DNA from: Christiangramia gaetbulicola
GTDB taxonomy: Bacteria > Bacteroidota > Bacteroidia > Flavobacteriales > Flavobacteriaceae
DNA length: 64,000 bases
Assembly (NCBI RefSeq): GCF_003054225.1
Contig: NZ_QBKQ01000003.1
Span: 434,001 to 498,000 of the forward strand
Direction of reading: 5' to 3'
A program made the position numbers and the translations under genes. The notes beneath the pieces are model-generated. The model was not told where the DNA came from. It worked only from the letters and a program-made list of their open reading frames with translations, and made no database searches. Positions 44,285-54,275 of this stretch are shown here, piece after piece; the first letter of the stretch is position 1, and each line of letters begins with the position of its first letter.

Positions 44285-46288
44285 TTAAGCCATTTCACTT
44301 ATTTTTCCCTGCAGGATTTTTATTTCATCACGTAAACGCGCTGCCTGCATGAAGTCGAGTTCTTTTGCAGCAGTCTCCATAGCTTTGCGTTTTTCTCTTA
44401 CTTTCTTCTCCATTTGGGGTTTGGTAAGGTATTCTGCCTCTTCTTCTGCCGCCTTTAGATCCGGGCGTTTCTCATGATCGTAAATATCCAGCTTTTCCTT
44501 GATTAGGGAATTGTTATATTTTTTGACCAGGGCTGTAGGAGTGATATTATTAGCCTTGTTATATTCTATCTGTTTGCTGCGTCGGTATTCTGTTTGATCA
44601 ATGGTCTGCTGCATACTGTTTGTGATCTTATCTGCGTAAAGTATTGCTTTTCCATCTACGTGTCGGGCGGCACGTCCAATGGTCTGAGTCAATGATCTGT
44701 TACTTCTTAAAAATCCTTCCTTATCGGCATCAATAATTGCAACCAGGGAAACTTCCGGAAGATCCAGACCCTCGCGAAGAAGGTTTACACCTACCAGCAC
44801 ATCGAAGATACCTTTTCGCAGGTCCTGCATGATTTCTACTCTTTCCAGGGTATCTACATCTGAATGTATATAGCGACAACGAACGTCGATCCTGGTCAGG
44901 TACTTAGTAAGCTCCTCGGCCATTCTTTTGGTCAGGGTGGTTACAAGAATACGTTCATCTTTTTCAACCCGAAGCTGAATTTCTTCGATCAGGTCATCTA
45001 TCTGGTTCAAACTTGGCCTAACCTCGATCACAGGGTCTAAAAGACCTGTAGGTCTTATCACCTGTTCCACATAAACTCCTTCGGTTTTCTGAAGTTCATA
45101 ATCTGCCGGAGTAGCACTTACATAGATAACCTGGTTTTGAAGAGCTTCAAATTCTTCAAATTTTAAAGGTCGGTTGTCCATGGCCGCCGGAAGTCTGAAT
45201 CCATAATCCACAAGAGTTTCTTTTCTGGACCTGTCTCCACCATACATTGCATGTACTTGTGGGATGGTCACGTGACTTTCATCTACCACCATGAGATAAT
45301 CATCCGGGAAATAATCCAGCAAGCAGAAGGGCCTTGTTCCGGGTTTTCTGCCATCGAGATACCTGGAATAATTTTCAATTCCCGAACAGTAACCAAGTTC
45401 CCTGATCATTTCCAAATCGAAATTGGTTCTTTCGTCCAGACGTTTGGCTTCAAGAGTTTTTCCTATATCCTGAAAATAGCTTACCTGTTTTACGAGGTCA
45501 TCCTGAATTTCATGGATCGCGTTCTGAAGGACATCCGGTGAGGTCACGAACATGTTCGCCGGATAAATATTCAAGCGTTCATATTTTTCAATAATATCAT
45601 TGGTACCCGGATCAAAAGCTTCAATTTCTTCGATTTCATCGCCAAAGAAGTGAATTCTAAAAGCATTATCTGCATAACTTGGAAATACGTCCACAGTATC
45701 TCCTTTAATTCTGAAGTTACCATGTGTGAATTCCGCTTCTGTCCTGGAATAAAGACTTTGTACTAAACTGTGTAGAAATTTTGTCCTTGAAATTTCCATA
45801 TCTCTTTCGATGGAAACCACATTTTTCCTGAACTCGACCGGGTTACCAATACCATACAAGCAGGAAACCGAAGCGACCACGATCACATCCCTTCTTCCGC
45901 TTAAAAGTGAAGAAGTGGTACTCAATCTTAATTTTTCGATCTCTTCGTTTATAGAAAGGTCTTTCTCGATATAGGTTCCGGAAGTTGGTATAAAGGCTTC
46001 AGGTTGATAATAATCGTAATAACTCACGAAATACTCCACGGCATTTTCTGGGAAAAACTCCTTGAATTCTGAATAAAGCTGCGCGGCCAGAGTTTTATTA
46101 TGGGCTAAGACCAGGGTAGGCTTTTGTACTTCCTCGATCACATTAGCCACCGTAAAGGTTTTTCCGGAGCCTGTAACACCAAGTAAAGTCTGGTATTGCT
46201 CGTTCTTATTTAATCCAGAAACCAATTGCTTTATTGCATTGGGTTGATCTCCGGTAGGTTTATAGTCAGATTTTATATTGAATTTCAT
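44285..46288 (-). CDS. uvrB: Excinuclease ABC subunit B
   Basis: A 667-residue DNA-damage recognition helicase of nucleotide excision repair. Walker A GVTGSGKT at residues 38-45, the beta-hairpin region [21 protein letters not shown] (about 93-113), [20 protein letters not shown] and the helicase motifs [10 protein letters not shown] and QTIGRAARH are all in place, and a C-terminal UVR motif ([17 protein letters not shown]) binds UvrC. Full length and intact. It is the last of a long minus-strand series; 153 bases with no terminator separate it from the T9SS gene downstream of its start. Confidence 0.96.
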   Translation of the reverse strand: MKFNIKSDYKPTGDQPNAIKQLVSGLNKNEQYQTLLGVTGSGKTFTVANVIEEVQKPTLVLAHNKTLAAQLYSEFKEFFPENAVEYFVSYYDYYQPEAFIPTSGTYIEKDLSINEEIEKLRLSTTSSLLSGRRDVIVVASVSCLYGIGNPVEFRKNVVSIERDMEISRTKFLHSLVQSLYSRTEAEFTHGNFRIKGDTVDVFPSYADNAFRIHFFGDEIEEIEAFDPGTNDIIEKYERLNIYPANMFVTSPDVLQNAIHEIQDDLVKQVSYFQDIGKTLEAKRLDERTNFDLEMIRELGYCSGIENYSRYLDGRKPGTRPFCLLDYFPDDYLMVVDESHVTIPQVHAMYGGDRSRKETLVDYGFRLPAAMDNRPLKFEEFEALQNQVIYVSATPADYELQKTEGVYVEQVIRPTGLLDPVIEVRPSLNQIDDLIEEIQLRVEKDERILVTTLTKRMAEELTKYLTRIDVRCRYIHSDVDTLERVEIMQDLRKGIFDVLVGVNLLREGLDLPEVSLVAIIDADKEGFLRSNRSLTQTIGRAARHVDGKAILYADKITNSMQQTIDQTEYRRSKQIEYNKANNITPTALVKKYNNSLIKEKLDIYDHEKRPDLKAAEEEAEYLTKPQMEKKVREKRKAMETAAKELDFMQAARLRDEIKILQGKISEMA

Positions 46289-46441
46289 TCAGCAGGTTTT
46301 CTTTTTCATCTGTTTGTCATCGCCTTTCAGCCATCAGACGCGTTTCGTCAACAATATTCAACTTACGGTATACTTTTGTTGACTCATTTCATAGCCTCAC
46401 GAAATTAAGCAATTATCCTGCCTAAATCAATTTTTTAGGAT

Positions 46442-47887
46442 TCATCTAACAAGTGAGAAATGTCCGTTGAATTCCTGGTCATTCTCAAGTTTAACCCTGA
46501 ACCAATAATCATCTGCAGGCATACTTTTCCCATTAAAATTACCATCCCAGCCATTATCGGTGTTTTCCAATTTCACTATAAGCTTTCCATAGCGATTATA
46601 TATACGCACCGGATTATTAGATCCCTGGAATCCCTTGATTCGCCAGATATCATTTATACCGTCGTTATTAGGAGTGAAAAATTTTGGAAATCCCAGGATT
46701 GAAACTTCGGAAATCTCAAAACCACAGCCATTCCTTTCCCGAACATAGATCTCATGCCTGCCTGGTGGAGCGTTCTCAAATAAGTTACTTTCCTGGTATA
46801 CTTGGTTTAGATAAGAGGTGCTAAATTCATAATCACCCGGTTCCCTCATTTGAATTAATATTTGATTGCTGTAGCCCTGTTCAATTTCCACGGCTTCAAT
46901 TTCAGGATTATCTATGGCAACAACACGGAATGATCTTTCTGTGGAGCATTCGTATAAGGCATTATTAATATTATAAGTACGTGTGGCGATAACCGTATAG
47001 CTCCCTCCTTCACTTATTTCGGCAGTGGAACTTCCGCTTAACAGATTTGAATCATTTTCTTTAAACCACTCATAAGTAAAGTTTTCTGAAGGTAAACTTA
47101 GATTCAATGAACCTTGATCTGCACAGATCTGATATTCTTCTTGTAGTGTGACTTCTGGTTTATCAAGAATATTCAGTGATAGGCTGTAAATAGGTTCACA
47201 AGTATTCTGTTTTCTTATATACACAATAAATTCCTGAGCCAGAACCTCCCCGAAGGCAAAATTTCGATCATTTTCGAAGGCCTCATAGATATTGGCATGA
47301 AATGTAACATCCTCATCACCAAAAAGCGATCTGCCAATTTCTTCAAAATCATAGACTGCCGTTGGGGAACCTCCATCGGTGTTCGAGTTACATACGTAAA
47401 AATCACCAATCGGTACCGCGGTTTCAGGAATAGGAATAACTGTCAAAGTCACCTCAGATATCACTTCACCATTATTACCATTTATTCTTTTACCGAAAAC
47501 AATCTGATTGAACGGATTTGTGTTCCTGTAATTACCAGGATTTATTATTTCTACGTCGTTCTCAAGATCTGCTCTGTTTTCGTAAAATGAAATATTTGAT
47601 GTATTTGGCGGATAGGCAAGGAGTAAATTAAATGATGTGATGCCGTCAACTGAAGATAACCCGAAACCCCTTTCATAATCACATTCCTGTAGGGAAATTC
47701 CCTGAATATCCAATGTTGGGTTTGTATCATTTCTTTTGAAAATCGGAGCTGGAAATTCAGAAGGATGAAGGAGACCAGTGCTAAAAAGATATTCTGATTT
47801 TGGTAGAGATGACTCTGCCGCCTCTGCGTGGTTGATAGCAGAAATATGAAAATGAAATATTAGTATTAAAGCAAAAATCGTTTTCAA
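46442..47887 (-). CDS. T9SS type B sorting-domain protein, third of three
   Basis: A 481-residue secreted surface protein. The only usable start is a TTG at 47887 (then KTIFALILIFHFHIS as signal peptide), because no ATG precedes the leader. Two Cys-initiated beta modules of about 90 residues follow (VCNSNTDGG near 160, and an earlier ECDYERGFG unit), then an Ig-like segment, and the type B C-terminal domain begins at FFTPNNDGINDIW and ends with GHFSLVR. This domain is recognised by the type IX system and removed after export. Ligand unknown. Nearest relative is the gene just upstream (48026-49648). Confidence 0.88.
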   Translation of the reverse strand: MKTIFALILIFHFHISAINHAEAAESSLPKSEYLFSTGLLHPSEFPAPIFKRNDTNPTLDIQGISLQECDYERGFGLSSVDGITSFNLLLAYPPNTSNISFYENRADLENDVEIINPGNYRNTNPFNQIVFGKRINGNNGEVISEVTLTVIPIPETAVPIGDFYVCNSNTDGGSPTAVYDFEEIGRSLFGDEDVTFHANIYEAFENDRNFAFGEVLAQEFIVYIRKQNTCEPIYSLSLNILDKPEVTLQEEYQICADQGSLNLSLPSENFTYEWFKENDSNLLSGSSTAEISEGGSYTVIATRTYNINNALYECSTERSFRVVAIDNPEIEAVEIEQGYSNQILIQMREPGDYEFSTSYLNQVYQESNLFENAPPGRHEIYVRERNGCGFEISEVSILGFPKFFTPNNDGINDIWRIKGFQGSNNPVRIYNRYGKLIVKLENTDNGWDGNFNGKSMPADDYWFRVKLENDQEFNGHFSLVR

Positions 47888-48025
47888 GCCTTCTTGATCT
47901 TACTGACATTATTTACGTACGACAATCGAGAAATTCAGGTTTTAAATTCTCTGAAATTTTAAAAACCAGAGTTGATATCTTTCAAAAAGTCAAGGCTTGT
48001 AAATTAAGCAATTAAAGGGGCTTAT

Positions 48026-49648
48026 TCAATTTTTTAATATTCGTCTAACTAGTGAAAAGTGTCCATTGAATTCTCCAGTGTTCCGGATATTTACCCTGAA
48101 CCAGTATTCGTCTTCCGGTAATTCCCTTCCGTTATAGGTGCCATCCCAACCCCGGTCATTTGCGGATAATTTCTGAAGTAATTTTCCGTATCGATCAAAA
48201 ATGAAGATCTCTGTTGCGCTCGCTAATTCTGGATCTACACCTTTTAATTGCCAGAGATCATTTATGCCGTCATTATTTGGGCTAAAGAAATTGTCATAAC
48301 CAAGAATGAGTATATCCCTGGTGATAACGGCGCAACCTTTAAGATCTCTGATGTAGACAGTCTGTAAACCAGAATTGACATTGTTAAAAATGGTGCTTGT
48401 TTGATAAGGGCCATCGATATTTCCAATTGAATATTCATATTCTGAAGCGCTATCTATTTCCAAACTTATGGTATTACTGTTTGAATTTACCTGTGGCTGG
48501 ATGACGGTATAAGATTCAATTTGGGGTGGCGAATTTACTATCAGGCTCACTTCAGCAATATTGAAACAATCGGGATTTGAAGATTCTGAAACCCTGGCAT
48601 AAATGGTTTCATTTCCAGCAGAACTATAATCTGTAGGAATTGGGTTTTGCCTGACGTTTGCTTCATCAGGGCTGTAAAAATATTCTACGAGGTAATCATT
48701 AGGATTCAATCCATTCAGAATTGTAGAATTCTGATCTGTTAGTACAAATTCTTCCAGTCCATTTTGATCAAGATCACATTGCTCAATGATATTATTTTCA
48801 TTTAGAATAGGTCCGTCGTTTATGATAAGATCAAATTCCGTGATCTCGGCACAACCGGTTAGATCATTTTCTACCCGGGCATAAATCGTTTTTACAGGTG
48901 AATTGCTCGTATATGAGCCTTGAATCTGGTTTGTGTTATCTGAAGCATCTGCTAAAGTTTCGTGATAGCTAAGGCTGGTATTGTTTTGTGAAATGATCTC
49001 ACCGGCTGTACTGCTTATGTCAAAATCTGAGACCCCATTTGCATTGCAGGTTTGAAGATCATTGGGTTTATTGATATCAGGACCTTCTGGAAATGGAAAT
49101 TCTCCTACAGTGGAGGTTCCATTCCATTCAAGTTCAAAAGGACTATTACCAATAGGCCTGTCAATAACTATAAAATATGTTTCTCCAGGAAGTACATCCA
49201 GGGAACGAACAAAATTGTTTCCGTTCTGTCCCGGTCCTTCGCTGGTGTCGGTTTGCCGGTCATTCATTCCCGTGTGGTTAGAAGTTGAATTTGAAGCCAG
49301 GGGATTGGTAGTGGAACAGCGAATTGCCTCGCCCAGGGAACCACAACTTACATTTGGGCCAAAAATGAAAAAGTCATAATCGATTTCCAGATCGCTACTT
49401 GTAGGTTTCAGCGTAAAGCCTAGTGTACCCGCTTTGGTGATTTCTATTTCCAGCCAAAGGCTGTTGTGTTCCTCGCTGGAACAATTGTTTCTTCCGGTAA
49501 GTTCCTGCTGGCCCACGCCATTAGCATTACTGGAGATAGCTCCGTCACCGCAAATTTTAATGGCACCAGAGCAGTTACTGGTTTCGGTTTGAGCAAATGA
49601 GAATGCAGAAAAAAGTAGAAAGATTGAAAACAGGATTTTTTTCACCAT
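48026..49648 (-). CDS. T9SS type B sorting-domain protein, second of three
   Basis: A 540-residue secreted surface protein with signal peptide MVKKILFSIFLLFSAFSFAQ. An N-terminal domain with GAIKICGDGAISSNANG (near residue 28) is typical of the flavobacterial cell-surface families, then Cys-initiated repeat modules (TCNANGVSDFDI, QCDLDQNGLEEFVL) and the T9SS type B domain from FFSPNNDGINDLW to GHFSLVR, extended by RILKN. It directly follows the largest of the three (no gap between stop and ATG), implying coupled translation. Probably an adhesin or surface-layer component. Confidence 0.88.
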   Translation of the reverse strand: MVKKILFSIFLLFSAFSFAQTETSNCSGAIKICGDGAISSNANGVGQQELTGRNNCSSEEHNSLWLEIEITKAGTLGFTLKPTSSDLEIDYDFFIFGPNVSCGSLGEAIRCSTTNPLASNSTSNHTGMNDRQTDTSEGPGQNGNNFVRSLDVLPGETYFIVIDRPIGNSPFELEWNGTSTVGEFPFPEGPDINKPNDLQTCNANGVSDFDISSTAGEIISQNNTSLSYHETLADASDNTNQIQGSYTSNSPVKTIYARVENDLTGCAEITEFDLIINDGPILNENNIIEQCDLDQNGLEEFVLTDQNSTILNGLNPNDYLVEYFYSPDEANVRQNPIPTDYSSAGNETIYARVSESSNPDCFNIAEVSLIVNSPPQIESYTVIQPQVNSNSNTISLEIDSASEYEYSIGNIDGPYQTSTIFNNVNSGLQTVYIRDLKGCAVITRDILILGYDNFFSPNNDGINDLWQLKGVDPELASATEIFIFDRYGKLLQKLSANDRGWDGTYNGRELPEDEYWFRVNIRNTGEFNGHFSLVRRILKN

Positions 49649-52417
49649 TTACCTTTTAAGAGTGAAATGACCTTTAAAAATGCTACCATTCTCCATCACG
49701 GCATTAAACCAGTAATCATTAGAGGGCATAGGTCTGCCATTAAAAGTGCCGTCCCAACCTTTTGTATCATAGGGCAACTCTACCAGTAATTTTCCATACC
49801 GGTCGTAGATCTGGATTCCTTTTAACTTATACTCTGGATCGGGAATATCATAGGGTCTCCACCGATCGTGGTATCCATCGTTGTTGGGAGTGAAGTAGGG
49901 TGGAAATCCAAAAAGCGTAACATTGGATTCGCCAATTTCACAGGCTTTGTCATTTTTCACATAGATCGTATGCGTTCCTCCGGGAACTTCTCTGAAAACC
50001 GGACTGGATTGGTAGGGACCGTTGATGTCATCAATTGCATATACTGTGTTTTCATCAGCTTCAGAATTTGTGACCACGTTCAATTCATTATCTGCGCCAT
50101 GATTTTCAACCTGTATCTGGTTAATTTCCGGAGCCTGATATTTTTCAACATTATAGGTAATTTCCCTGCCACAACCAGATTCGTTCAGGATCAGGTTGAG
50201 GGTATAGATGCCGCCATTATACACTTCAATACTACTGCCGGTTTCACCTGTGCTCCACTGGAAAATATAATCTTCGGGATTTTCTACATCAATATCTGTT
50301 CCCAGTTCAAGAGGAAAATCGGTGTTGCAGCCACTCAATTCATTGATCTGTTTTACCTGGGGGAGGGTGGTCACCTTTAGCTCGATAGATCCAAAACCAT
50401 AGCAAAAACTTTCACTGTTAGCTCGTATATAAAAGGTGCCGGGTTCTGAAACATAATTGTCTGGTAGCGGGTTTTCACCGAGGATGGCATCATCTTCAGA
50501 TTTATGAAAAGTAAGACTCACGGTATTGTCCAGACCAAGTTCAGAAATCGCATTTGCCTCGATGGCTGCGAAATTATACTGAGCTTCACCACCGCCTATA
50601 TCACACCCGGCTACGGGAGAAGGGTAGAGGTCTACACTTTCTGTGGTTTGAAGGCGCATTGGTGATAAATCTGAACAGGTACTTCCAAAACCAACTACTT
50701 TTACAAATATCTCCTGATTGGGAGTTTTGTTTCTGTATATATTATTCAGTGAATTTTGATTCTCCGTATCATTAAGAGCGGCCTGTCTATTTTCATAAAA
50801 ATAAAGCTGTAGTCCCGGGTTTCCCTGGGTTAGAAAATCCTTTGCCAGTTGAAGATTGAATTCTGCCAGTCCATCGGTACTATTATCATCCTGAACATCG
50901 CATTGTTTCAAAACGTAATCTGAAGGAACTGTAGGGATATCGAAAATTGTTACCTCTTCACACACGGGTTCCAGTGGAAGGCCGTTCACGATCCTGGTAA
51001 GGCTCACGGTATAAGTGCCGGCTTCAGCAAAAGTATGAGTTGGACTTTCTTGCTGGGAAGTATTACCGTCGCCAAAATCCCAAAGGACAGAATCAAAAGG
51101 ATCATCTCCCGCAATAGTGAAAGTTGTTTGATCTCCCAGGCAAATATTATCGTATTCAAAATTAGTATTGAACAGAGACTGAATAAATGGAGGTAAACCT
51201 AGTTTTACATCTCTCGGCGCGACACTAAAAGAATTATGTCTGTAATCTACCGCGGAAGCATTTTCTTCAGGTTTATGGATCACCGAGAGCTTTTCCCATT
51301 CCTCAAATCCGCCACCATCTGTAGGATATCCAGCACGATAAATCTTTCCATCTATACCTAACTGCAAAGCCCCGGCGACATTTCTCGAGCTATGTATATT
51401 ATTTATAGATGCCTGGATATTTGCAGCTTCGAGATTGAACTGATATAACTCTCCGCTCTGCAAAATATCATCATTACTATAGGTGTTAGAGGTTACATAT
51501 AGTTTCTTTGATTCCGCAGAAAACTCTACTCCATAAGGATAAGCATTTGCCAGTAACAATTGTTCATTTGAAACCTTTCCGGTCATATCATCAAAGTCAT
51601 ATAAAAAAACCTTTCCGGTCTTTTTTGCTCCACCTGAACGTGGACTTCCCAGGGCTGTACCACTGTAAGCGGCCGCCATTTTTTTTCCGTCAGGAGATAT
51701 TTTTAGATATCCGGGAGCAGTTACATTAAGGTCCTGATCATTTATAAGCGGCCTGAAATTGTTATTTATAGTAGAAACCACAGGGTCGGTATTTACCCCG
51801 GAAGAACTAACCCTGAAAGAATAAAATCTATTGGCGAACTGGGTCACTACCCAATAGGACACGCAGTCCCCACTTATCACCGCAGATATCTTTTCTGAAC
51901 TTTTAAACTCGTTTTCGAGTGGGTCTGAAGGATTATAGGTAACCAGATGAATGTTCTTTTGGCCGGTCACCACACCGCCATTCCCATTGTTCAGGGACAT
52001 GTCTACTTCAGAAAAATGTACTCCTTCAATAGGATCATTAGTGATCCTGAAATAATCTGGCTTATCTATAGTAAAAATAAAATAGGAGCCTGGATTCGCT
52101 GGCTTAGGAACAATAATAGCAGATTGAGTACTGGAAACATTTCCCTTGAGTCCGGTTCCGTTTTGCATTACATTATGATTCCGATCATAAACGGTGGAAC
52201 CATCTGTATAGAAAAGGAGGTTTCCATTCCTATCTGAGATAGAGGCAGATCCTTCTATGGTTTGCAGCTTACCATTGTTAAGTGGTACCGGGCTTCCAGA
52301 TTGGAATGATATTCCCGCCCCGTCTCCGAAATACCAGTTAGCCGCTTCTTTTTGTGCTAATGCCGCGGTATATACGAAAACAGAAAGTATACATACGATA
52401 AGATATCTTAACTCCAT
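49649..52417 (-). CDS. T9SS type B sorting-domain protein with PKD domain, first of three
   Basis: A 922-residue surface protein. Start at the ATG at 52417 (MELRYLIVCILSVFVYTAALAQ); a TTG six codons earlier is the alternative. Residues about 25-430 look like a beta-propeller (repeated strands such as YLKISPDGKKMAAAYSG and GIDGKIYRAG), then a PKD domain (SVLWDFGDGNTSQQESPTHTF), three or more Cys-initiated modules (QCDVQDDNSTDGLAEFNL) and the type B sorting domain (FTPNNDGYHDRWRPYD to GHFTLKR). It lies 23 bases after the ABC permease gene and may be co-expressed with that exporter. Cargo of the type IX system on the cell surface. Confidence 0.9.
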   Translation of the reverse strand: MELRYLIVCILSVFVYTAALAQKEAANWYFGDGAGISFQSGSPVPLNNGKLQTIEGSASISDRNGNLLFYTDGSTVYDRNHNVMQNGTGLKGNVSSTQSAIIVPKPANPGSYFIFTIDKPDYFRITNDPIEGVHFSEVDMSLNNGNGGVVTGQKNIHLVTYNPSDPLENEFKSSEKISAVISGDCVSYWVVTQFANRFYSFRVSSSGVNTDPVVSTINNNFRPLINDQDLNVTAPGYLKISPDGKKMAAAYSGTALGSPRSGGAKKTGKVFLYDFDDMTGKVSNEQLLLANAYPYGVEFSAESKKLYVTSNTYSNDDILQSGELYQFNLEAANIQASINNIHSSRNVAGALQLGIDGKIYRAGYPTDGGGFEEWEKLSVIHKPEENASAVDYRHNSFSVAPRDVKLGLPPFIQSLFNTNFEYDNICLGDQTTFTIAGDDPFDSVLWDFGDGNTSQQESPTHTFAEAGTYTVSLTRIVNGLPLEPVCEEVTIFDIPTVPSDYVLKQCDVQDDNSTDGLAEFNLQLAKDFLTQGNPGLQLYFYENRQAALNDTENQNSLNNIYRNKTPNQEIFVKVVGFGSTCSDLSPMRLQTTESVDLYPSPVAGCDIGGGEAQYNFAAIEANAISELGLDNTVSLTFHKSEDDAILGENPLPDNYVSEPGTFYIRANSESFCYGFGSIELKVTTLPQVKQINELSGCNTDFPLELGTDIDVENPEDYIFQWSTGETGSSIEVYNGGIYTLNLILNESGCGREITYNVEKYQAPEINQIQVENHGADNELNVVTNSEADENTVYAIDDINGPYQSSPVFREVPGGTHTIYVKNDKACEIGESNVTLFGFPPYFTPNNDGYHDRWRPYDIPDPEYKLKGIQIYDRYGKLLVELPYDTKGWDGTFNGRPMPSNDYWFNAVMENGSIFKGHFTLKR

Positions 52418-52439
52418 CTGCAAGTGTTTCCCCAAATTG

Positions 52440-53276
52440 CTATAAATCTCTTTTCTTCAGAAGAATAAAGGAGAAATAAACAAATATAAGGATCCAGATG
52501 CTAACTATTATTAACTGATACCAGTGAATGCCATAATCCTTGTTCAGTTCCCCTCCTATCTGGTTTGCGGCTGCCTGCACGGCATTCAGTCTTGAAAAAG
52601 GTTCTACGATGAGATTGCTCATCGATTCTAACGGGAAAAACTGCATGATCTTCCCTGCTATATCAGTGCCCTTGAAGATCCTGAAATTTAATATTCCGTA
52701 GATTATATTCTCAATAATTACCCAGACCACCAGGAAGCCTAAAGCAAATGCCGATCTTTTTACCAGTATACCTAAAAACATACAGAAAGCGAAAAAGCCG
52801 GTTAGTTTTATGAAGTAGGCCAGTAGATATTCCAGGTCTGAGAACACGATCGACAGTTCATTATAATCTGAAAATGATAGACCAAGTATCAAGGTCACTA
52901 CAAAAAGGAACAAGGTTGAAATTCCAGAAAAAGCCAACACTGTAAGAAACTTAGAAAGCACGAATTCCTTTTTGCTAAGCCCGTCTATAAGGTTTTGTTT
53001 GATGGTCCGGTTACTGTATTCATTAGACATCATGGACACGATTACAATAGCCAGGAATAATTTCAAAATGGCCGCTATATAACTGTTAAAGTGCCAGATA
53101 TAAGGAAAATTGAAAATGCCCTGATCTGCCACCCTGAATTCGAATTCTCCAATTTTGAATTCGATAGATGCGATAAGCGCTATAAAAGTGATCAGGATAA
53201 AATAAGTGATGATCAATATCCTTGCAGAACGGCTATAGCGTAATTTGTTATATTCTATTTCGAGTAAACGTAGCAT
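52440..53276 (-). CDS. ABC-2 type transporter permease
   Basis: A 278-residue integral membrane protein with about six transmembrane helices in the ABC-2 pattern (N-terminal cytosolic LLEIEYNKLRYSRSARIL followed by a helix, then NEYSNRTIKQNLIDGLSKKEFV as the coupling helix region). It pairs with the ATP-binding gene 1 base upstream (start and stop share TAATG), so both build one exporter, substrate unknown. The 23-base distance to the T9SS type B gene on the same strand suggests a common transcript. Confidence 0.9.
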   Translation of the reverse strand: MLRLLEIEYNKLRYSRSARILIITYFILITFIALIASIEFKIGEFEFRVADQGIFNFPYIWHFNSYIAAILKLFLAIVIVSMMSNEYSNRTIKQNLIDGLSKKEFVLSKFLTVLAFSGISTLFLFVVTLILGLSFSDYNELSIVFSDLEYLLAYFIKLTGFFAFCMFLGILVKRSAFALGFLVVWVIIENIIYGILNFRIFKGTDIAGKIMQFFPLESMSNLIVEPFSRLNAVQAAANQIGGELNKDYGIHWYQLIIVSIWILIFVYFSFILLKKRDL

Positions 53277-54181
53277 TAGTTTTGAGCGGTTTGGTTGGTT
53301 AATTGAAGGAATTGTTCTTCCAGGCTTTCCTTACGTTTATTTAGATATGAAAGAGAAAGTCCTTTTTCAAATAGAAATCTGTTGATCTCTTCGGCTTCCA
53401 TTGGTTCATCAAGAATGGCCGTCAAAGTGCCTTCTTTTTCGGTGATATTACCAATTTTAGGATGCGTTCGCAGCAATTCCTCGAGTTTGGTCATATCTGT
53501 AGCCTTCAACTCGAAAAACCCAAAACTGTTGATGATCTGGTCTACCGGCCCGCTATATAATTTTTCACCTTTCCTGATAATGACCACATGAGAACATACC
53601 TTTTCAACTTCATCCAGAAGATGTGAAGCTAATAAAATAGTAGTTCCTCCGGCGGCGATCTTTCGAATGATCTCCCTGATCTGGTGGATTCCTTGAGGAT
53701 CCAACCCATTGGTAGGTTCATCTAAAATAAGGATCTCAGGATCGTTTAGCAGGGCAGAGGCAATGGCTAAACGCTGCTTCATACCTAAAGAAAAAGTCTT
53801 AAACTTGCTGTCTTTCCGGTCCAGGAGTCCAACGATCTCAAGTTTCTCGGCAACCTTGCTTTTTTTTGTCCCCTTAATTTTGCAGACTAGCTTCAGGTTC
53901 TGTTCCGCGGTCATATAAGGATAGAAATTTGGGTGCTCTATGATCGCGCCTACTTTTTTAAGGGCCTCATGGGTTGACATGTTACCGTCGAACCATTGAA
54001 AATCCCCTGAAGTTTTATTTACAACATTAAGGACCATGCCTAGAGTAGTGGATTTCCCACTACCATTAGGTCCTAGAATTCCGTAGACGTTCCCTTTTTC
54101 GATACTGAAACTCAGATTATCGACGGCGGTGATCCTGCCAAATCGTTTCGTAAGGTTATTTAAACTTAAAATTGTTTCCAA
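53276..54181 (-). CDS. ABC transporter ATP-binding protein
   Basis: A 301-residue cytosolic ATPase. The reading frame can be extended 60 codons upstream, but family-like sequence begins at TTG 54181 (METILSLNNLTKRFG), so I choose that start. Walker A GPNGSGKST at 37-45, signature FSLGMKQRLA, Walker B ILILDEPTNGLDPQG near 153 and the H-loop LLASHLLDE are intact. A C-terminal domain of about 90 residues follows. Overlaps the permease start by one base. The start is 95 bases from the ATG of the divergent kinase-like gene, so the two transcripts share a short control region. Confidence 0.92.
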   Translation of the reverse strand: METILSLNNLTKRFGRITAVDNLSFSIEKGNVYGILGPNGSGKSTTLGMVLNVVNKTSGDFQWFDGNMSTHEALKKVGAIIEHPNFYPYMTAEQNLKLVCKIKGTKKSKVAEKLEIVGLLDRKDSKFKTFSLGMKQRLAIASALLNDPEILILDEPTNGLDPQGIHQIREIIRKIAAGGTTILLASHLLDEVEKVCSHVVIIRKGEKLYSGPVDQIINSFGFFELKATDMTKLEELLRTHPKIGNITEKEGTLTAILDEPMEAEEINRFLFEKGLSLSYLNKRKESLEEQFLQLTNQTAQN

Positions 54182-54223
54182 GATGGGTGAAGTGTTTAAA
54201 ATACGACGTCTAAAATAGGATTT

Positions 54224-54257
54224 TGTTACAGGTTTCCCTATAATAACCTTAATTTTG
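54224..54257 (+). promoter_or_regulatory. Predicted promoter of the kinase-fold gene
   Basis: TTG, 23 bases, TAATTTTG, both elements perfect. Start predicted near 54262, giving a 14-base leader with GAGG before the ATG at 54276 and ruling out the earlier TTG at 54255. Confidence 0.5.
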
Positions 54258-54275
54258 AGGAAAACGAGGATAACT

